A stretch of 64,000 nucleotides of DNA from Doryteuthis pealeii. Taxonomy: Eukaryota; Mollusca; Cephalopoda; Myopsida; Loliginidae. The notes beneath the pieces are model-generated. The model was not told where the DNA came from. It worked only from the letters and a program-made list of their open reading frames with translations, and ran no database searches. The first letter of the stretch is position 1; each line of letters begins with the position of its first letter. Below are positions 45,736-58,806 of this stretch, in pieces. Location of the stretch: assembly GCA_023376005.1 (NCBI GenBank), contig CM042157.1:61906634-61970633 (forward strand). The letters run 5' to 3'. Made by a program: the position numbers and the translations under genes.

Positions 45736-46386
45736 GGGCTAGGTAGGGGTTAGGGTTAGAGGGTTAGTTTTATAATGGAAAAAAAAAATTAAAAATTCAC
45801 TGTTAAAAACAACTGGATATTGACGGTGTAAATGAAAAACCACGTCCTCCTATAATCAGATCAAAAAGTAGTGCCTTAAGGTGATATTGTCCCACATTCT
45901 TTGAAAAAAATATGTGTTGCTTTTAACACCAGTGTGCCACCCTACCAATCTTTGGTTGTCAGTCCTTCAATCTAAGCAGCGCGGTAACTCTATACAAGGA
46001 TGGTTCAGCCATTTTCTTTCTCGGTGTGTTCCAACTCGAGTGTTAGTAGTGACACTTTATTCAGATCTAGAACGTCTATTCGGTGTCGCCTCGGGGGGGG
46101 GGGTAAATCAGTTAGTCTCGCAGATCGATTATTACTGAATCGTGAGTTTGATTCTCACAGAATGCCCCATGTAAAAAAAAAAAAGACCTTGCGGCTGGTG
46201 GAGCGTCAGAAAGAAAAAGTGCACAAACCGAAAAGAAAAAATTAATGTCTTCTATTTAATAATATCAAAATGCAAAAAAAAAAAATCCAGGCTGTTACTA
46301 TTTAAATTTTATTTTAATTATTCTTCACGAATATAAATCTTCATTATTTACTACTTTACTTTGTTTTACATGCGCCTTAGGGAATA

Positions 46387-46623
46387 AAAGTCGTCGGCGG
46401 CCTAAGTCGTATCAGTCAATCAGCGAGGAGTCTATCCCCTTTTCACTTGCGCCTAGACACCAAAGGAGATTATTTTAGCGTCTAGAGTGGAGCGCCACAC
46501 CTACGTCAGCTCCTTACTTACCGCCACAGATCCCTGTGCTACTTCATAGGCTGAGTTGGCAGGACCGGTATCGAACTAGGAACCTGTGTTTCTGCCAACG
46601 CTCTACGACTGAGCTACCCGGAC
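46387..46623 (-). repeat. tRNA-derived SINE, family 1 (block B copy)
   Basis: Counterpart of 21741-21986 with several one-base losses. Confidence 0.85.
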
Positions 46624-47049
46624 CATAAACCATTAGTAGGTTCTAAAGTGGGGATAGCTTCTCATGGCGGAGTGGCAACATGCAGTCTTCAAACTCTAGT
46701 CGTGCTATTACGTTCACTTTCAGATAATACTCTTGGAAAGTTTTAACTCTGCTCATTCCCAGCTATCATATAAATATTTACTACTGTAGCGTTTGGTTCC
46801 AGAATAGGCAACGTCAGTTGTAAAGCCCCTATTTTATAAGTTGGCGTTTCTTCCTTGGGACTCTGTTGTGTGCTTCGTGTAGTCCTTTTGAAAGGGTCGA
46901 ACGCAGTCAGATTCTGTTCCTTTGTCAAACGACAACTTTATTCACCGTAAAAAACAGTCTAGAAGAAATATTTTTTGCAAAATTATTTGTTTCTTCCGCT
47001 TCCTTGCCAAATCGAAACCTAAATTCAAAGTTTATAAACTTACAAAAAA

Positions 47050-47600
47050 AAAAAATACATGCATTCCTTGGAATTTCTCTTTTGAGTGCCCAGACAACTG
47101 GGCAATAAACCTAGTCCTGCCCCTTTAATCCCCTGGTAAGTTAACAACTAAAAATATCAATTTTACACCCCCAATTATTTTACACCACTACTGTCTTCTA
47201 GGAAAATTGATATATCCCCTTAGCATTTCTTTTTTGAGGTGTCCAGACACTGGGCAATAAACATAGCTGCCCCTTTTAACCTGGTGAGTCTATACAAACT
47301 AAAAATATCAATTTTAGACCCTAATTATTTACACTCTACTGTTCTTCTAGAAAAATATTGCATGTATCCCGACACTGGGCCCAATAAACCCAGTCTGGTC
47401 CTTAAATCAAGGGACCAGGTGTTGCCTGGAAGATGGCCCATGGGATCATGTTGATATACATATCTTACTAGTCCAATGGCGAAGCACTGGACACAGGGTT
47501 CCGAAATCCAGGAAAGTAATCTCTATACAACTAAGGGGTCCATACAACTAAAAAATTATCAATTTTAGACCCCTATTGTTGTACACCCTACTGGTCTTTA
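47050..47600. repeat. Tandem repeat, ~155-bp unit (block B copy)
   Basis: It shows CACTGGGCAATAAAC-type landmarks three times (near 47097, 47247 and 47380), one more than block A. Confidence 0.75.
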
Positions 47601-48024
47601 GAAGGATGGCTGTGGCATTAAAATAACCACGAAGTTGTATGTCATTAAACAAAGAAACCAACCTTAAATTGTACTGTTCGACAACGCCCATTTTTTTTTA
47701 AATGGTGTTGTGAAGTTATAGTTATATTCTAAGTAAGAATCTTTCTACGAAAAAAAAGGTACGACATCTTTCTTTTCTTTTCTTTTTTTTTTTTCGCTAA
47801 CTTTGAAAACAAACACACCTGCACTTATATTTATTTGAATCTGGAAAGTTTAGGTGACGTGCTCGGCGCCATGCGCGATTCTTTCATTGGCGGTCAATAT
47901 AGAGCTTACATATGTCGGCTGCAAAAAGCTTATTTGACGCCGTGCACGTCAAATAAATCCCAAATGCAATTGGCTTCCAGGCGTGAGATAAAAAAAAAAT
48001 GGAGGGGTTGGAAATGGGGCCGAA

Positions 48025-49080
48025 TCAGATAGAAGAAGAAGAAGAAGAAGAAGAAGAAGAAGAAGAAGAAGAGAAGGAAGAAAGAAGATTAAAAAATAAA
48101 ATGGATAGAGAAGAAGAAGAAGAAGAAGAAAAAAGAAGAAGAAGAAGAAGAAGAAGAAGATTAAAGATAAAATGGATAGAGGAGAAGAAGAAGAAGAAGA
48201 AAAGAGAAGAAGAAGAAAAAGAAGAAGAGTTAAATAAAATGGATAGAAAGAAGAGAAGAAGAAGAAGAAGAAGAAGAAAAGAAGAAAGTTAAAAAAAAAT
48301 GGATAGAAGAAGAAGAAGAAGAAGAAGAAGAAGAGAAGAAGAAGAAGAAGAAGAAGAAGAAGAAGAAGAGAAGATTTTAAAAATAAAATGGATAGAGAAG
48401 AGAAGAAGAAGAAGAAGAAGAAGAAGAAGAAAGAAGAAAGAGTTAAAATAAAATGGATAGGAAGAAGAAGAAGAAGAAGAAGAAGAAGAAGAAGAGAAGA
48501 AGAAGTTAAAGATAAAATGGATAGAGAGAGAAGAAGAAGAAGAAGAAGAAGAAGAAGAAGAAGAAGAAGAAGAAGAAGAGAAAAAAAAGAAGAAAGAAAA
48601 GAAGAAGAAGAAAGAAGAAGAAGAAGAAGAAGAAAGAAAGAGTTAAAAATAAAATGGATAAGAGAAGAGAAGAAGAAGAAGAAGAAGAGTTAAAAAAATG
48701 AAGAAAAGAAGAAAGAAGAAGAAGAAAGAAAAAAAGAAGAAGAAGAAAAGAGTTAAAAAAATGAAAAGAAGAAGAAGAAGAAGAAGAAGAAGAAGAGTAA
48801 AATAAAATGGAAGAGAGAAGAAGAAAGAAGAAGAAGAAAAGAAGAAGAAGAAGAAGAAGAAGAAGAAGAGTTAAAAAATAAAAATGATAGAGAAAGAAGA
48901 AAAAGAAGAAGAAGAAGAAGAAGAAGAGTTAAAAATAAAAGGAAGAAGAGAAGAAGAAGAAGAAGAAGAAGAAGAGAAGAAGAAGAAAAGAAGAAAAGAA
49001 GAAGAAGAGTTAAATAAATGAATAAAGAAGAAGAAGAAGAAGAAGAAGAAGAAGAAAGAAGAAGAAGAAGAGAAAGAAGC
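48025..49080. repeat. Giant (GAA)n array (block B copy)
   Basis: Same organisation as 23326-24416 with different spacer positions. Confidence 0.95.
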
Positions 49081-49981
49081 ACTGAAAATGAAGGGGAGTA
49101 TACAAGTACTAGAAAAAAAAGAAGAAAAAGGAAAAGCTTCCAAAAAGAAATATAATGGAAAGTGTATATATATTTAGCAACACCTTCACAACGAGCAGGA
49201 TGTGACACAAGGCCAATTTCCTTGAGTAGTTTAACAGGTTTGAATTTAGAGTTTACCTTTTCCTATACTAATCACCTAATCAAGTTTAAAGTGTCCAGTC
49301 TGTCCTACCTACTATTTATCCATCGCTGAAGGAAGAAATCCTAAATTATATGGTTTTAAGTAACTATTCCTATTTAATTCAAATCATTTGTTTGCACACA
49401 ATTATATGGTATCAAATATTCTTTTCTGATTATTAATAATTAATAATGGAGATTCGCTTCCGTTTTTTGTCTGTAACAAAAACCACGTCACTGCTGACGT
49501 CACTATACCCGAAATCGTCATAACATAGAATGAATACACTCAAAATTTGAGCATACAACATTAGACAGTCCTCATTGTTTTTTTAAAACAAGTTTTAATA
49601 GATACATCCCCAGTATCATATATTATATATAGTTTTTTTATTTTAATAGATATTCAAAGTTAAGGGACTTAGTTTCGATTCAAATTGTTTTTTTGTTTGT
49701 TTTACTCCTTTAATAATTTGATTCATGATTTATGGTTCAAACTCTCCGACATTTAATGTTTAACTTCCACCTCCTCAAGCAATATCTTTCAAAAATGTAT
49801 TTTTACATCGCCCAGAGGGTGTGTTTTTTATTTTGCTATTACAAATGATCTTTTAAAGACAAATCTATTTGACTCATAGATGGGGCCCAAACAAGTACTG
49901 CTACGACAACTCCGGGCTGGAATACATCTTTTTGTTTAGTTGTTTCTTGAGAGGTCTTGCACATAGTTATCTATACATATA

Positions 49982-50412
49982 CTAGAATCGGCTACCCAGC
50001 GTCGCCTGAGTAGAGAGGGCGGCATTAAGATAATCTCGCCGATCCGTTATTACTGAATCACAAGTTAGATCTTTTCAGGATTACCCCATTAAAACCTCTA
50101 CGTAAAAAAAAGACCTTGTGTTGATTCGGCCTGGTGGGGTATCAGAAAAAGTGCACAGACAATCTGAAAAGAAACAAAAAAATCAGTGTCCATCTTTTAA
50201 ATATTAAATGCCAAAAAAATGCTGTTACTATTTAAATTTCATTTTTTACTTATCTTCGTGAATATAAATCAAATCGTCATTATTTGGGCTCAAAAATCAA
50301 GCTCTGGTGATATTCAATGTGTATATCTATTTACTTTATCATTAATTGTTTTATTTTCGAAGTTTCTACCGGACATACACATACACACAACTGCCCTTTA
50401 TATATGTATAGA
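49982..50412 (-). mobile_element. Helitron family 2, minus half of head-to-head pair (block B)
   Basis: CTAG at 49982-49985 and the TCTATACATATATAAAGGGC start at 50412, as in block A. Confidence 0.8.
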
Positions 50413-50807
50413 TAAAGGGCAGTTTGTGTGTATGTATGTCTGGAGGAAACTACAAAAATAAAACAATTAATGAAAAGTATATAAATATATGTACATTCAC
50501 TGTCACTAGATCTTGCTCTTTGAGCAAAAATAATGAAGATCTTATTCATATTTTGGAGATAATTAAAAAACTTATCCCCTCCTAAAAAGTCCTCATTAGG
50601 GAGTCAGCTCGGGTAGCTCAGTCGATAATGCGTCGGCTAAAAACCACAAGGTTCCTAGTATGCTACTGGACATCGCCAACTCAGCGTATGAGTAGCAAAG
50701 GGATCTGTGCGGTAAAGTAAGGAGCTGATGATAGGTGTTGGCGCACCACCTCAGACGGAAAATCTCCAAATCTAAATAGTAACATCATGGATTTTATATA
50801 AATATAT

Positions 50808-50849
<42 letters not shown>

Positions 50850-50856
50850 ACATCAT

Positions 50857-50894
<38 letters not shown>

Positions 50895-51124
50895 TATATA
50901 ATATATATATATATAAACAAATAGGAGACATTAACGTTTCTTCTTTTTTGTGTGTACTTTTTTCTGACGTCTTACCAGACGGATCAACACGAGGTCTTTT
51001 TCTACATAGAGATTTTAATGGGGCATCCTGCGAGGATCCAGCTTGTGATTCAATAATAATGGATCTGCGACACTAACTTTTCGCCCACCCCCTCTACCAG
51101 GCGATGCTGGGTAGCCACTTCAAG
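50413..51124 (+). mobile_element. Helitron family 2, plus half of head-to-head pair (block B)
   Basis: It ends at the hairpin and CAAG (51121-51124). It contains SINE family 1 (50605-50770) and two AT tracts separated by a duplicated GTAACATCATG segment. Confidence 0.75.
50605..50770 (+). repeat. tRNA-derived SINE, family 1 (block B copy, 3'-truncated)
   Basis: Counterpart of 25937-26101 with the same 3' truncation. Confidence 0.8.
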
Positions 51125-51250
51125 TATTATATAAAGTATTCCTATCTAATACAAATAATTTGCATATAGTTAGATGCTTTCAAGTATTCTTATTTAATAC
51201 AAATGGTTATATGATTTCAAGTAATTTGATAATAGCTACGTATTTAATAC

Positions 51251-51528
51251 CCCCGCACGAGTAGGATGTTACACAAGGTCAATTTCTTAAGCAGAGTTTA
51301 ACAGGTTTAAATTCAAAGTTTTTCTTCTCCTAGACTGGTTGTCTAACCAAGGTTAAACAGCTCAGTCTGTCCTATTATTTTCCCATAGCTGGAGGAAGAA
51401 TTGTCATATTCATACCTTTCCCAAGAGTATTAGTGCTATGTGAAATACAAACAATTTCGTTCCGGATTTGAACTCGGTGGCCGAGATCCATTTCCTACGA
51501 CGATAACCATAACATCACACACCTCCAT
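51251..51528 (-). repeat. tRNA-derived SINE, family 2 (block B copy)
   Basis: Counterpart of 26511-26790. Confidence 0.85.
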
Positions 51529-51631
51529 GGGAAATGGATAAGTAAGAAAGGAATAATTATGTATACAACCATTTATCAACAATGAGAAAAAATACCTTCC
51601 AAGCGCAATATCGCCTTAGTCCCCATTAACG

Positions 51632-51785
51632 TAGGTATTTACCAAACCCCTTCGCTACGGGTAGGATGTGACATATGGTTGCAAGTATTGGGCATACAGC
51701 GAGGATCGAACTTGCTATTCAGTAGTAGTAGATCTGCGAGACAAGCTTGTTAACCATTATATTACGATTGTATTCTCCCCATTAA
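51632..51785 (-). repeat. tRNA-derived SINE, family 3 (block B copy)
   Basis: Counterpart of 26948-27065. Block A has extra bases at its left edge, so the left boundary differs. Confidence 0.75.
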
Positions 51786-51867
51786 AGTACTCTCCTTAAG
51801 ACTTTATACTTCTCCCCTCCTAAAAAAAGAAATAAAGAAAATTGCTAAGTCTTAATTAGGGAGTCAG

Positions 51868-52864
51868 AGCCGGGTTAGCTCAGTCTGAACATATGACCTT
51901 TAGGCACCCCTTTACTTTTGCTGATTCATAAGTACATTTTTTTTCATTTACACCGTCAAATCTTTGGGGTTGTTTTTGCTTTTAGGTTTGTTTAGGGTTA
52001 GGGTTAGGGGTTTAGGGTTGGGTTAGGTTTAGGGTTAGGGGTTAGTGGTTTAGGCGTTATAAAAAAAAAAAAATAAAAATTTAAAAGTAAATAAGTTATA
52101 AAAAAAAAAAAATATAAAAAATGAAAAAATAAATATAATTTAATAAAAAAATAAAAAAAAATTAATAATAAAATTTAAAAAAAATAAAAATTAAAGTCAA
52201 AAAAAACAAAGTAATATATACTAAATACAATTAAATAATAATTATAGTATATAAAAAAAAATAAAAAAGGAGTGATAAATAAAAAATAATAAAATAAAAA
52301 AAAAAAATAAAATATAATTTAAAAAAAATATAAAAAAAATAATAAATAATATACCAAATAAAAAAAAAAAAAATAATCAAGAAAATAAAAAAAAACATTA
52401 AAAAGACAAATATAATAATTTAATATATTGAATTAACAAAATAAGAAACAACAAAAAAAAAATAATGATAAAAAAAATTTCCAAAAAAAACCCAAAAAAA
52501 ACCGCGAAATTATGAAAAAACCTTAAAAATCGTCTGTTAACAAACAACCGGACTTTGACGGTGTAAATGAAAAAATGTACTTATGAATCAGCAAAGCAAA
52601 AGGGGTGCCTAAAGGTCATATGGTTCGCTCAGTCGGTAGAGCGTTCGGCTAAAGACCACAAGGTTCCTAGTTCGATACCGGCCCTCGCCAACTCAGCGTA
52701 TGAGTAGCACAGGGATCTGTGCGGTAAAGTAAGGAGCTGATGGTAGTTGTAGCGCTCCACCTCAGACGGAAACACAATCTCCTTTGTCTAGCACTAGTGA
52801 AAAGGGGATAGACTCCCTCACTGATTGGCTGATACAGACTTTAGGCCACCCTGGCGACTTTTAC
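51868..52864 (+). repeat. tRNA-derived SINE, family 1, split by the telomere-cored MITE (block B)
   Basis: The head lies before 51885 and the rest resumes at 52627, flanked by the same GCTCAGTC duplication as in block A. Confidence 0.85.
51886..52626. mobile_element. Telomere-cored MITE, expanded by ~450 bp of A/T-only sequence
   Basis: Same termini and target duplication as 27175-27446. The core has TTAGGG-type repeats (51988-52050) followed by A-rich low-complexity sequence (52055-52500) absent from block A. See findings for a base-calling explanation. Confidence 0.75.
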
Positions 52865-53250
52865 TCATTAGGGAGTACCATCAGCAGTCTATCCATGTCC
52901 CACTTAAACTTGATCATAGCGTTTTTGCTTAGAGAAAAGTTACAAGTTGCAAAAACTATTTGTGAACTGTAATAGTGCAAAAAAAAACCCAGTGTGAGGC
53001 GTGAAGAATCTACTGCCGCTATTAGCAACGATTGCACAGTATGCAAGCGGCGCACTGTCGACTGAGCAGCCCCACGGAGAGTTACTTATGTGGACCCGGT
53101 AAGGTCCTCGATCATTGGCTGACAAATTGCGTCAAGGCCGGGCACGAGAGATTCTTTTATATTCAAAATAGATGGATACGTGCTAAACAGACCTTGAACG
53201 CATGCGCATAGGGATATGTAAAAAAGAGTAGAAAGTTTAAGAGAGAAGAG

Positions 53251-53289
<39 letters not shown>

Positions 53290-53724
53290 GGAATATAGAG
53301 AGAAAGAAAGAATAAAAGAGAGAGGTGACATTAAAAGAAAGACAAAGCAAAATCCCCTCTCGTGAAACAATATTTAGTATGCTTTTCTCCTAGACGGTTA
53401 CCCCTTGGCGGCTCGAAAAATTCGTTCGTGTGTTGGTTGGGGGGGGGGTGATTCAGAAAATATATAGAAATTATGTTAATATTGTGTAACACACACATAA
53501 ATGTTTAGCTTATTTTCTTTTACAGCATATCAACCCTTTTCAGGTCATTTAATGCTGAGCCAAGCCATTTTTATAAACAAAGAACTCAGGTTGCTTTCAG
53601 TGCCTGCAGTTTCTTGAATAGCCACCCAATTAACTATTGAACAGGCTCATCGCTGCTTAACTTCGGGTATCTAGTGGGAACCAGCACTTTCAGCGTAACT
53701 TGACCGTAATAAAATTATTAGTAA

Positions 53725-54074
53725 CTAGCAGGAGTTGTGGATATACCACATTATAATAATTCTATTATTACAACGTTTGATATGTTTACTTAAGAGCTAT
53801 TGACAAATAGTAGTTCAATATGTAAAAAGTATGATAATCTTGATTTAACTCTCTCTCACTCATTTTTTTTCTTTCCTTCTTTTCATCTTTTCATTATGTT
53901 CCATTGAAGCAGTTTACCGTAATCGTTTCAACGCGCTCACCCCTTTCTCTGTCGTTCTCCTACTCTTTTCTTTCTTATATGTTTTTCTGTATAACATGTC
54001 CTTTTCTCCTCTTGTGTTCTCTCGAATTCGTTTCCTTTCATTGTTTCCTATCTTATTTTCAGACACTATCTAAA

Positions 54075-54134
<60 letters not shown>

Positions 54135-54345
54135 ACTATCTCTCTTTTATATGTTTTCTGTATAACATATCCTTTTTTTTCTTCTTTTTGTTTCCTTATG
54201 ATAAAAAACGGAATGGTCCATATTTAGCTGAGGCAACGATACCCATAAGAAATAAAGATTTCGGTGGATAAGCAACAACCAAAGATAATCAGGATTTACA
54301 TTTTTGCATTTCATCTTAAACGATTTGGACAGTGTTATTTTCGGA
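53725..54345 (-). mobile_element. Possible Helitron family 3 copy (block B)
   Basis: Counterpart of 28544-29130 with CTAG at 53725-53728. It contains a longer CT run (54079-54124). Confidence 0.5.
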
Positions 54346-54352
54346 TATATAT

Positions 54353-54389
<37 letters not shown>

Positions 54390-54466
54390 TTATGTGTGTG
54401 TGTGTGTGTGTGTGTTACACGAGTCCACTCTCTCGTTTATATACCGCAATGAGTATATAACACGCC

Positions 54467-54844
54467 ATTCTCTGTGAGAGGAGAATGCAAAATGGCCGCA
54501 CCCAAAAAGATCTTTTGTACGGCGAATTAGTAAAAGGCTCCCGATCGGTTGGTAGACCACGCCTACGGTTTAAAGATGTCTGCAGGAGAGTCATGAGGAT
54601 ATGCCATATTGACACAAATACGTGGGATGTAGATGCAAAAAATAGAGCGACCTGGCGCCTTAACGTTAAGCAATGCACAGAGAGGGGTGAGGCGGAGAGG
54701 AGAGTAGCCTCGATAGCAAAGAGAGCCAGAAAGAGGGAGAAAATACAACAGCCGCAGAAAGCATCACAGTTTGTGTGCATTCAGTGCACCAAAGACTGTC
54801 ACTCAAGAATTGGCCTGCAGAGTCACTTGCGCAGATCCAGATAA
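54467..54844 (+). pseudogene. LINE reverse-transcriptase C-terminal fragment (block B copy)
   Basis: Same 5'-truncated frame and stop as 29290-29667, with the CIQCTKDCHSRIGLQSH motif intact. Of the ~14 changed residues most lie in the linker, and the frame is still open. Upstream lies the same AT/GT microsatellite (54345-54416). Confidence 0.85.
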
Positions 54845-55121
54845 TTATTTGGACTATACGCCATTGTCCTTAGTAGACGGAAAGGTGCCAACAAATTTCT
54901 TCATATAGGACGGCTTTACTTACCATGGAAATTTTTAGCAAAGCAATTCTTTCAGGCCTGTTGTCTGTAATTTTCTTCCATTGTTCAATAGAAATGTTTT
55001 TTTCCACGCATTCTCAATTGTTTCAACAGCATAAGTTGTTACGAGTCGAGTTGCCATTTTAGGCATTTAGTTGAATGCAGTTTCACAGTGGATATTACTT
55101 GTGGCAAAACGTTTAACCCTT

Positions 55122-56050
55122 CCTTGAGGTAGATAGATGTAGTATCAGTTTTAATCCTTGTCTGTTGATCTGTCATTGAAGTAGAAAGATGTAGTATCAG
55201 TTTTAATCCTTGTCTGTTGATCCTTCTTTGAAGTAGAAAGATGTAGTATCAGTTTTAATCCGTCTGTTGATCCGTCTTTGAAGTAGAAAGATGTAGTATC
55301 AGTTTTAATCCTTGTCTATTGATCTGTCCTTGAAGTAGAAAGAGGTAGTATCAGTTTTAACCCTTGTCTGTTGATCTGTCCTTGAAGTAGAAAGATGTAA
55401 TATCAATTCTAATCCTTGTCTATTGATCCGTCCTTGAAGTAGAAAGATGTAGTATCAGTTTTAACCCCTGTCCTGTTTATCTGTCCTAGAAATAGAAAGA
55501 TGTAGTATCAATTTTAATCCTTGTCTATTGATCCGTCCTTGAAGTAGAAAGAGTGTATCAGTTTTAATCCTTGTCTGTTGATCCTTCCTTGAAGTAGAAA
55601 GATGTAATATCAGTTTTAATCCTTGTCTGTTGATCGTTCCTTGAAGTAAGAAAGATGTTAATATCAATTTTAAATCTTGTCTATTGATCCGTCTTGTTAA
55701 GTAGAAAGATGTAGTATAGTTTTAATCTTGTATTTGATCTGTATTGAAATAGAAAGATGTAATATCAATTTTAATCCTGTCTATTGATCCGTCCTTGAAG
55801 TAGAAAAGATGTAGTATCAGTTTTAACCCTTGTCTGTTGATCTGTCTTGAAGTAAAGATGTAGTAATCAGTTTAATCCTTTGTCTTTGATCTGTCCTTGA
55901 AGTAAGAAAGATGTAATATCAATTTTTATCCTTGTCTATTGATCTGTCCTTGAAGTAGAAAGATTAGTATCAGTTTTAATCCTTGTCTGTTGATCCGTCC
56001 TTGAAGTTGAGGATGTAGTATCAGTTTTAATCCTCGCCTGTTTATCTGTC
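55122..56050. repeat. 52-bp minisatellite (VNTR), ~18 copies (block B)
   Basis: About seven more units than block A. Units between about 55640 and 55960 contain clustered one-base indels, unlike their neighbours. Confidence 0.9.
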
Positions 56051-56212
56051 CTTAAAATAGTCCATCAAGCAAGTAATTTTAGGACAATTTATTAACGACG
56101 TTAAATACATGTTTGGCATTTTTTCATTGGTCAATCCAGCTCCTCCTGCTTAGAATAGTCTATAAGGGGTGGCTGTTCATATAGCTTATATCAGGAGTAA
56201 TCCAACACAAGT

Positions 56213-56350
56213 ATTTACCCAACCCGTTCAATACGGGTAAGATGTGGCACAAAGGTCGCAAGTATGGGGTATCCAGCGAAGATAGAACTCACTGTTCAGT
56301 AGTAATAGATCTGTGAGACTAGCTAGCTAACAATTACATCACGATGTGAC
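56213..56350 (-). repeat. tRNA-derived SINE, family 3 (block B copy)
   Basis: Counterpart of 30682-30823. Confidence 0.8.
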
Positions 56351-56371
56351 GACCTTCTTAGAAGTAATGAT

Positions 56372-56800
56372 AGGTATTTACCCAGCCTGTTCGCCACGGT
56401 TATAATGTGATATACATATTTACCAATCCCTCCGCACGAGCAGGATGTGACACAAGGTCAATTTCTTAAGCGGAGTTGGAATTCAGAGTTTTCCTTCTCC
56501 TAGACCGGTTGCCTAACCAAGGTTAAAGAGACCAGTCTGCCCTGCTATTTATCCATAGCTGGAGGGAGAGTAAGATTCATACCTTTTCTAAGGGTATTAG
56601 CGCTAAGTGAAATGCAATTACCACATCCAGGATTTGAACTCGGGGCGACGAGTCTATTTCCCATGACTTTAACCATTACACCACGGTTATGATATTAATT
56701 AAGGTCGACATTATGGGGCATCCAGCGAGGATCGAACTCTCTATTCCGTACTAATGGACCTTATGAGAATAGCTTGCTACTCCCTACACCACAACGAGTT
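56372..56800 (-). repeat. SINE family 3 split by SINE family 2 (block B copy)
   Basis: Counterpart of 30848-31305, with SINE family 2 at 56421-56689. Here the AT run between them is absent and the nested SINE lacks a few bases near CAACAGG. Confidence 0.75.
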
Positions 56801-57511
56801 GTCCCCAAAAAACTACGTATATATTTATTTTGCGTAAAAATAATTCCCTATTTAAATATAAAGTCCCCCGTGTTGTTACCCGTAATATCATACGCTGTAT
56901 TGTAAAAATCGTTTACCTTGGTTATTTAAATGAAGAGAAAAAAAAGAAGAAAGAAAGAACAAAAAAAAGAAACTTTCTTTGCAGACGTTCGTGAAAAGAA
57001 TTTTGTCTCGGTTGTTCTTATCAGCCAGGGAGTCCGCCCGCAACAGGACGCCACTTTCACTGGCGCGAACGTACTCGTCGTAAAGACCTGGAATGGTATT
57101 CTTGTCTCGGTTTGAAATAAAATCAAATAATGGCGGCAAAGTTCGCTGAAAAATGGTGGCAATCTTTTGTTAATGTCATTACCAGTTCTTATCAACATTG
57201 GAATTTTCCCTAGATTTTGATATTTTTTTTTTACAATATTTGTTTTGTTTTTTTGTTTTTTCTTTAAGTTGTTCTTTTTTTTTCTTTTTATTTCATACCT
57301 TAAATGTTTACATTTTCTCAAATTTTTCTTCCTTGGAATTTTTTTTTTCGCTGGTATCGTATCGGATTATTTCTTTTTTTTCTTTTACTTAGCTAAAAGA
57401 GTTCCGGTAATTTCTTTTGTTTTTGGGGTTATTTTTTGTGTGTGTGTGGGGGGGGGGGAGGGGGATTGGCTCTTTTTGGCGTTTTTAACGGTATCGTTCT
57501 CTTTCTATTCA

Positions 57512-57513
57512 AT

Positions 57514-57579
<66 letters not shown>

Positions 57580-57703
57580 TTCTCTCTCTCTCTCTCTCTC
57601 TTCATTCTATTATTCTCATTTCTCTCTCTCTCTCTCTTCTATTATCTCATTTCTTCTCTCTCTCTCTTCTCTCTCTCTCTCTCCTCTTTCTTCTATTATT
57701 CTC

Positions 57704-57750
<47 letters not shown>

Positions 57751-58004
57751 ATTCTATTATTCTCATTTCTCTCTCTTTCTTTTCTCCTCTCTCTCTCTCT
57801 TTTTCATTCTATTAATTCTATTTCTTCTCTTTCTTCTCTCTCTCTCTCTCTCTCTTTCATTCTATTATTCTCATTTTCTCTCTTCTCTCTCTCTCTCTCC
57901 TCTCTCTCCTCTTTCATTTCTATTATTCTCATTCTCTCTCTTTCTTTTCTCTCTTCTCTCTCATCTCTCTCTCTCTCTCTCTCTTTCATTCTATTATTCT
58001 CATT

Positions 58005-58040
<36 letters not shown>

Positions 58041-58247
58041 ATTCTATTATCTCATTTCTCTCTCATTTCTCTCTCTCTCTCTCTCTTCATTCTATTATTC
58101 TATTTCTCATTTCTCTTCTTTTCTCCCTCTTCTCTCTCTCTCTTCTCTCTCTTCTCTCTCTCTCTTTCATTCTATTATTCTCTTCTCTCTCTTTCTCTTC
58201 TCTCTCTCTCTCTTCTTCTATTCATTCTTCTCTTTCTCTCTCTCTTT

Positions 58248-58279
<32 letters not shown>

Positions 58280-58361
58280 ATTCTATTTTTTCTCTCTTTT
58301 CTTTTCTCTCTTCTCTCTCTCTCTTTCATTCTATTATTCTCATTTCTCTCTCTTCTTTTCT

Positions 58362-58394
<33 letters not shown>

Positions 58395-58460
58395 TCTCTC
58401 TTTCATCTATTATTCTCATTTCTCTCTTTCTTTCTTTTCTTTCTTTCTCATTCTATATTT

Positions 58461-58523
<63 letters not shown>

Positions 58524-58545
58524 ATTTCTTTCATTCTATTCTTCT
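57512..58545. repeat. Expanded polypyrimidine array (block B)
   Basis: About 20 alternations of CT runs and the TTTCATTCTATTATTCTCAT spacer, roughly three times the block A length. It yields a 476-residue Ser/Leu/Phe open frame that is not a gene. Confidence 0.95.
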
Positions 58546-58683
58546 TCTTTCTTTTCATGCATTTCTTTTTCTTACATCACTTTTTCTTCCTCTTCTCTTC
58601 TATATTTCTTTTTTTTGTTCTGTTGTTCTCTTCATTCTTCTTTCTTTTCGTATTTTCTTTTTCTTGTGCTTTTAGTATGTCCT

Positions 58684-58806
58684 CTCCTGCTATAATGGTT
58701 AGAACATCCATTAAACTTGAATAGCGAGTTTGATCCTCGGTGGATGCCTCATACTTGTGACCTTGTGTCACATCTTACCCGATCCGAATGGGTTGGGTAA
58801 ATACAT
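58684..58806 (+). repeat. tRNA-derived SINE, family 3 (block B copy)
   Basis: Counterpart of 32489-32612. Confidence 0.8.

Noticed and set aside
56926..57321. 131-residue minus-strand frame overlapping a segment shared by all three blocks (also 31393-31684, 43764-44090)
   Set aside because: Different frames are open in each block and no domain is recognisable.
57245..58675. 476-residue open frame in block B and similar long Ser/Leu/Phe-rich frames at 17922-18691, 23920-24496, 31844-32484 and 42969-43514
   Set aside because: They are translations of CT, GA and GAA repeats with no stops; composition and position follow the repeat, not a protein family.
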